A stretch of DNA of 64,000 nucleotides. Source: Sulfurovum sp. UBA7648 (lineage in GTDB: Bacteria > Campylobacterota > Campylobacteria > Campylobacterales > Sulfurovaceae). Positions 62,942-64,000 of the stretch are shown in pieces (the first letter of the stretch is position 1; each line of letters starts with the position of its first letter). The translations under genes and the position numbers were made by a program. Location: NCBI GenBank assembly GCA_002483605.1, contig DLIG01000010.1:1-64000 (forward strand). Direction: 5' to 3'. Under the pieces are notes generated by a model that saw only the letters and a list, made by a program, of their open reading frames with translations, had not been told where the DNA came from and ran no database searches.

Positions 62942-64000
62942 ATGTCATCTTCTATTTATGAAAAGTTGGATCTGTTTTATTTAGGCAAAGATCTAGATCG
63001 AACAACAATGAAACCTACAGATGTGCTCACATTGATAAAAAACAAAGCCTTTACTACGCATGCTGCCATCATAGGAATGACAGGCTCGGGCAAGACCGGT
63101 TTAGGAGTAGGGCTTATAGAAGAAGCAAGTCTTGATAATATCCCATCTATTGTAATCGACCCAAAAGGAGATATGGGAAATTTATGCCTTATTGATAGCG
63201 AATTCGATCCTGCTTCGTTTGTTCCGTGGGTTACAGATGAAGCTATGTCCAAAGAGAGAGATCCTCTAGATTATGCTAAAGAGATCGCGACATCTTGGAA
63301 GGAGGGCATAGAAAGTTTCGGACAGGATAAAGATAGAGCAGCAAGGTTTCAATCTGTGGCTAAGACCATATATACCCCAGGCAGTTCGGCCGGGGTTTCT
63401 GTGAATGTTATGAGCTCTTTGGATGTTCCGCCAGCAGAGATAATAAAAGACAGTGACTTGTATTCCATGTATCTAAAAACAACTGTTTTTAGTCTTTTGG
63501 CATTGCTTGGCATAGAAGCAGACCCGGTTAACTCCAAAGAATATATTCTGCTTTCGCAGATCATATCCGATTCTTGGATGAATGGTCTAAATATCACCAT
63601 TGAAACACTCATAAATAGCATCATAAACCCATCTTTTGATAAGATAGGAGTGCTTAGACTGGATGATTATTATTCGGCTGATGCCAGATTTGCTTTGGCA
63701 TCAAAATTTAATGCTATTATAGCATCTCCTCATTTTCAGGCTTGGATGCAAGGCGAGGTCCTTGATATACAAAAACTCTTATATGATGACAACGGCAAAG
63801 CTAAAATAGCTATATTTAACATATCTCACCTTAACGACAGCGAACGAATGTTTTTTGTCTCTTTGCTTCTAAATCGTTATACGGCTTGGATGCGCTTACA
63901 AAGCGGTACGGAAATATTGAAGACCATTTTTTATATGGATGAGATTTTCGGGTTTTTCCCGCCAAGCAAAAACCCGCCAAGCAAAGAGCCGATGCTCCTG
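62942..64000 (+). CDS. HerA/DUF853-like ATPase, truncated by the window edge
   Basis: The first 353 residues have Walker A GMTGSGKTGLG (about 46-56) and DPKGDMGN, and a Walker B-like IFYMDEIFGFFPP near the window end. It is related to HerA/YjgR-type P-loop ATPases that move DNA or act in repair. AAGGAG lies 6 nt before ATG 62942. No stop codon appears, so the protein continues beyond 64000. Confidence 0.8.
   Translation, partial: MSSSIYEKLDLFYLGKDLDRTTMKPTDVLTLIKNKAFTTHAAIIGMTGSGKTGLGVGLIEEASLDNIPSIVIDPKGDMGNLCLIDSEFDPASFVPWVTDEAMSKERDPLDYAKEIATSWKEGIESFGQDKDRAARFQSVAKTIYTPGSSAGVSVNVMSSLDVPPAEIIKDSDLYSMYLKTTVFSLLALLGIEADPVNSKEYILLSQIISDSWMNGLNITIETLINSIINPSFDKIGVLRLDDYYSADARFALASKFNAIIASPHFQAWMQGEVLDIQKLLYDDNGKAKIAIFNISHLNDSERMFFVSLLLNRYTAWMRLQSGTEILKTIFYMDEIFGFFPPSKNPPSKEPMLL

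Overview
The window looks like a chromosomal segment of a low-GC, sulfur-oxidising Campylobacterota (Epsilonproteobacteria) bacterium. The evidence is the ruvC-dnaA-dnaN origin region with TTCAC-core DnaA boxes, NIF-type housekeeping Fe-S genes (nifS-nifU), a modA-mop-modB-modC order like that known from Campylobacter, a Tat-exported sulfide:quinone reductase, frequent TTG/GTG starts, and pep synthase as expected for autotrophic or gluconeogenic metabolism. I cannot name the genus. No rRNA, tRNA, CRISPR array, prophage or insertion sequence was recognised.

Layout. (1) 0-8 kb, surface region: a strange Lys/Arg/Glu-free hydrophobic protein behind a perfect sigma-70 promoter, then an operon of an OmpA-like lipoprotein and two tandem BapA/Ig-repeat adhesins on the minus strand. 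(2) 8-18 kb: an L,D-transpeptidase, a TrxB-fold oxidoreductase, ruvC, a bipartite oriC flanking dnaA, dnaN, pyrG, recJ. (3) 17.6-22 kb: SQOR-like sulfide:quinone reductase, a small conserved-looking membrane protein, nifU-nifS behind an IscR-like operator. (4) 21.9-46 kb: about 24 kb of co-directional minus-strand genes. It holds modA, a porin, a di-TOBE protein, modB, modC, two truncated hemoglobins, TonB, three TonB-dependent receptors (one frameshifted at a G7 tract), one FecCD-type ABC transporter with several binding proteins, two SAM methyltransferases plus a degenerate paralogue lacking the SAM site, a luciferase-like monooxygenase, modD, folE and an M15 peptidase. (5) 46-64 kb: mostly core genes (hemH, tig-clpP-def, zupT, comM, heavy-metal permease, yeiH-lysR, cytidine deaminase, RNase-like MBL protein, ppsA, mobA-MFS-RDD, and a truncated HerA-like ATPase at the right edge).

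The most interesting part is region 4. Three 24-bp palindromic sites with the same architecture, CGnTATAn-N8-nATAnCG-like (the ModE/Mo-box pattern), lie exactly in front of modA, in front of the globin1/TonB-receptor unit and in front of the degenerate methyltransferase/modD unit. This makes it likely that the whole mosaic of TonB receptors, FecCD-type ABC transporter, globins and methyltransferases is one ModE-controlled molybdenum (or tungsten) acquisition system that includes an outer-membrane, TonB-energised step. The globins are translationally coupled to modC and tonB (globin2) and to a TonB receptor (globin1), which I do not know from any described molybdate system. The substrate assignment is inference from context and operator sites; the gene identities come from the sequence itself.
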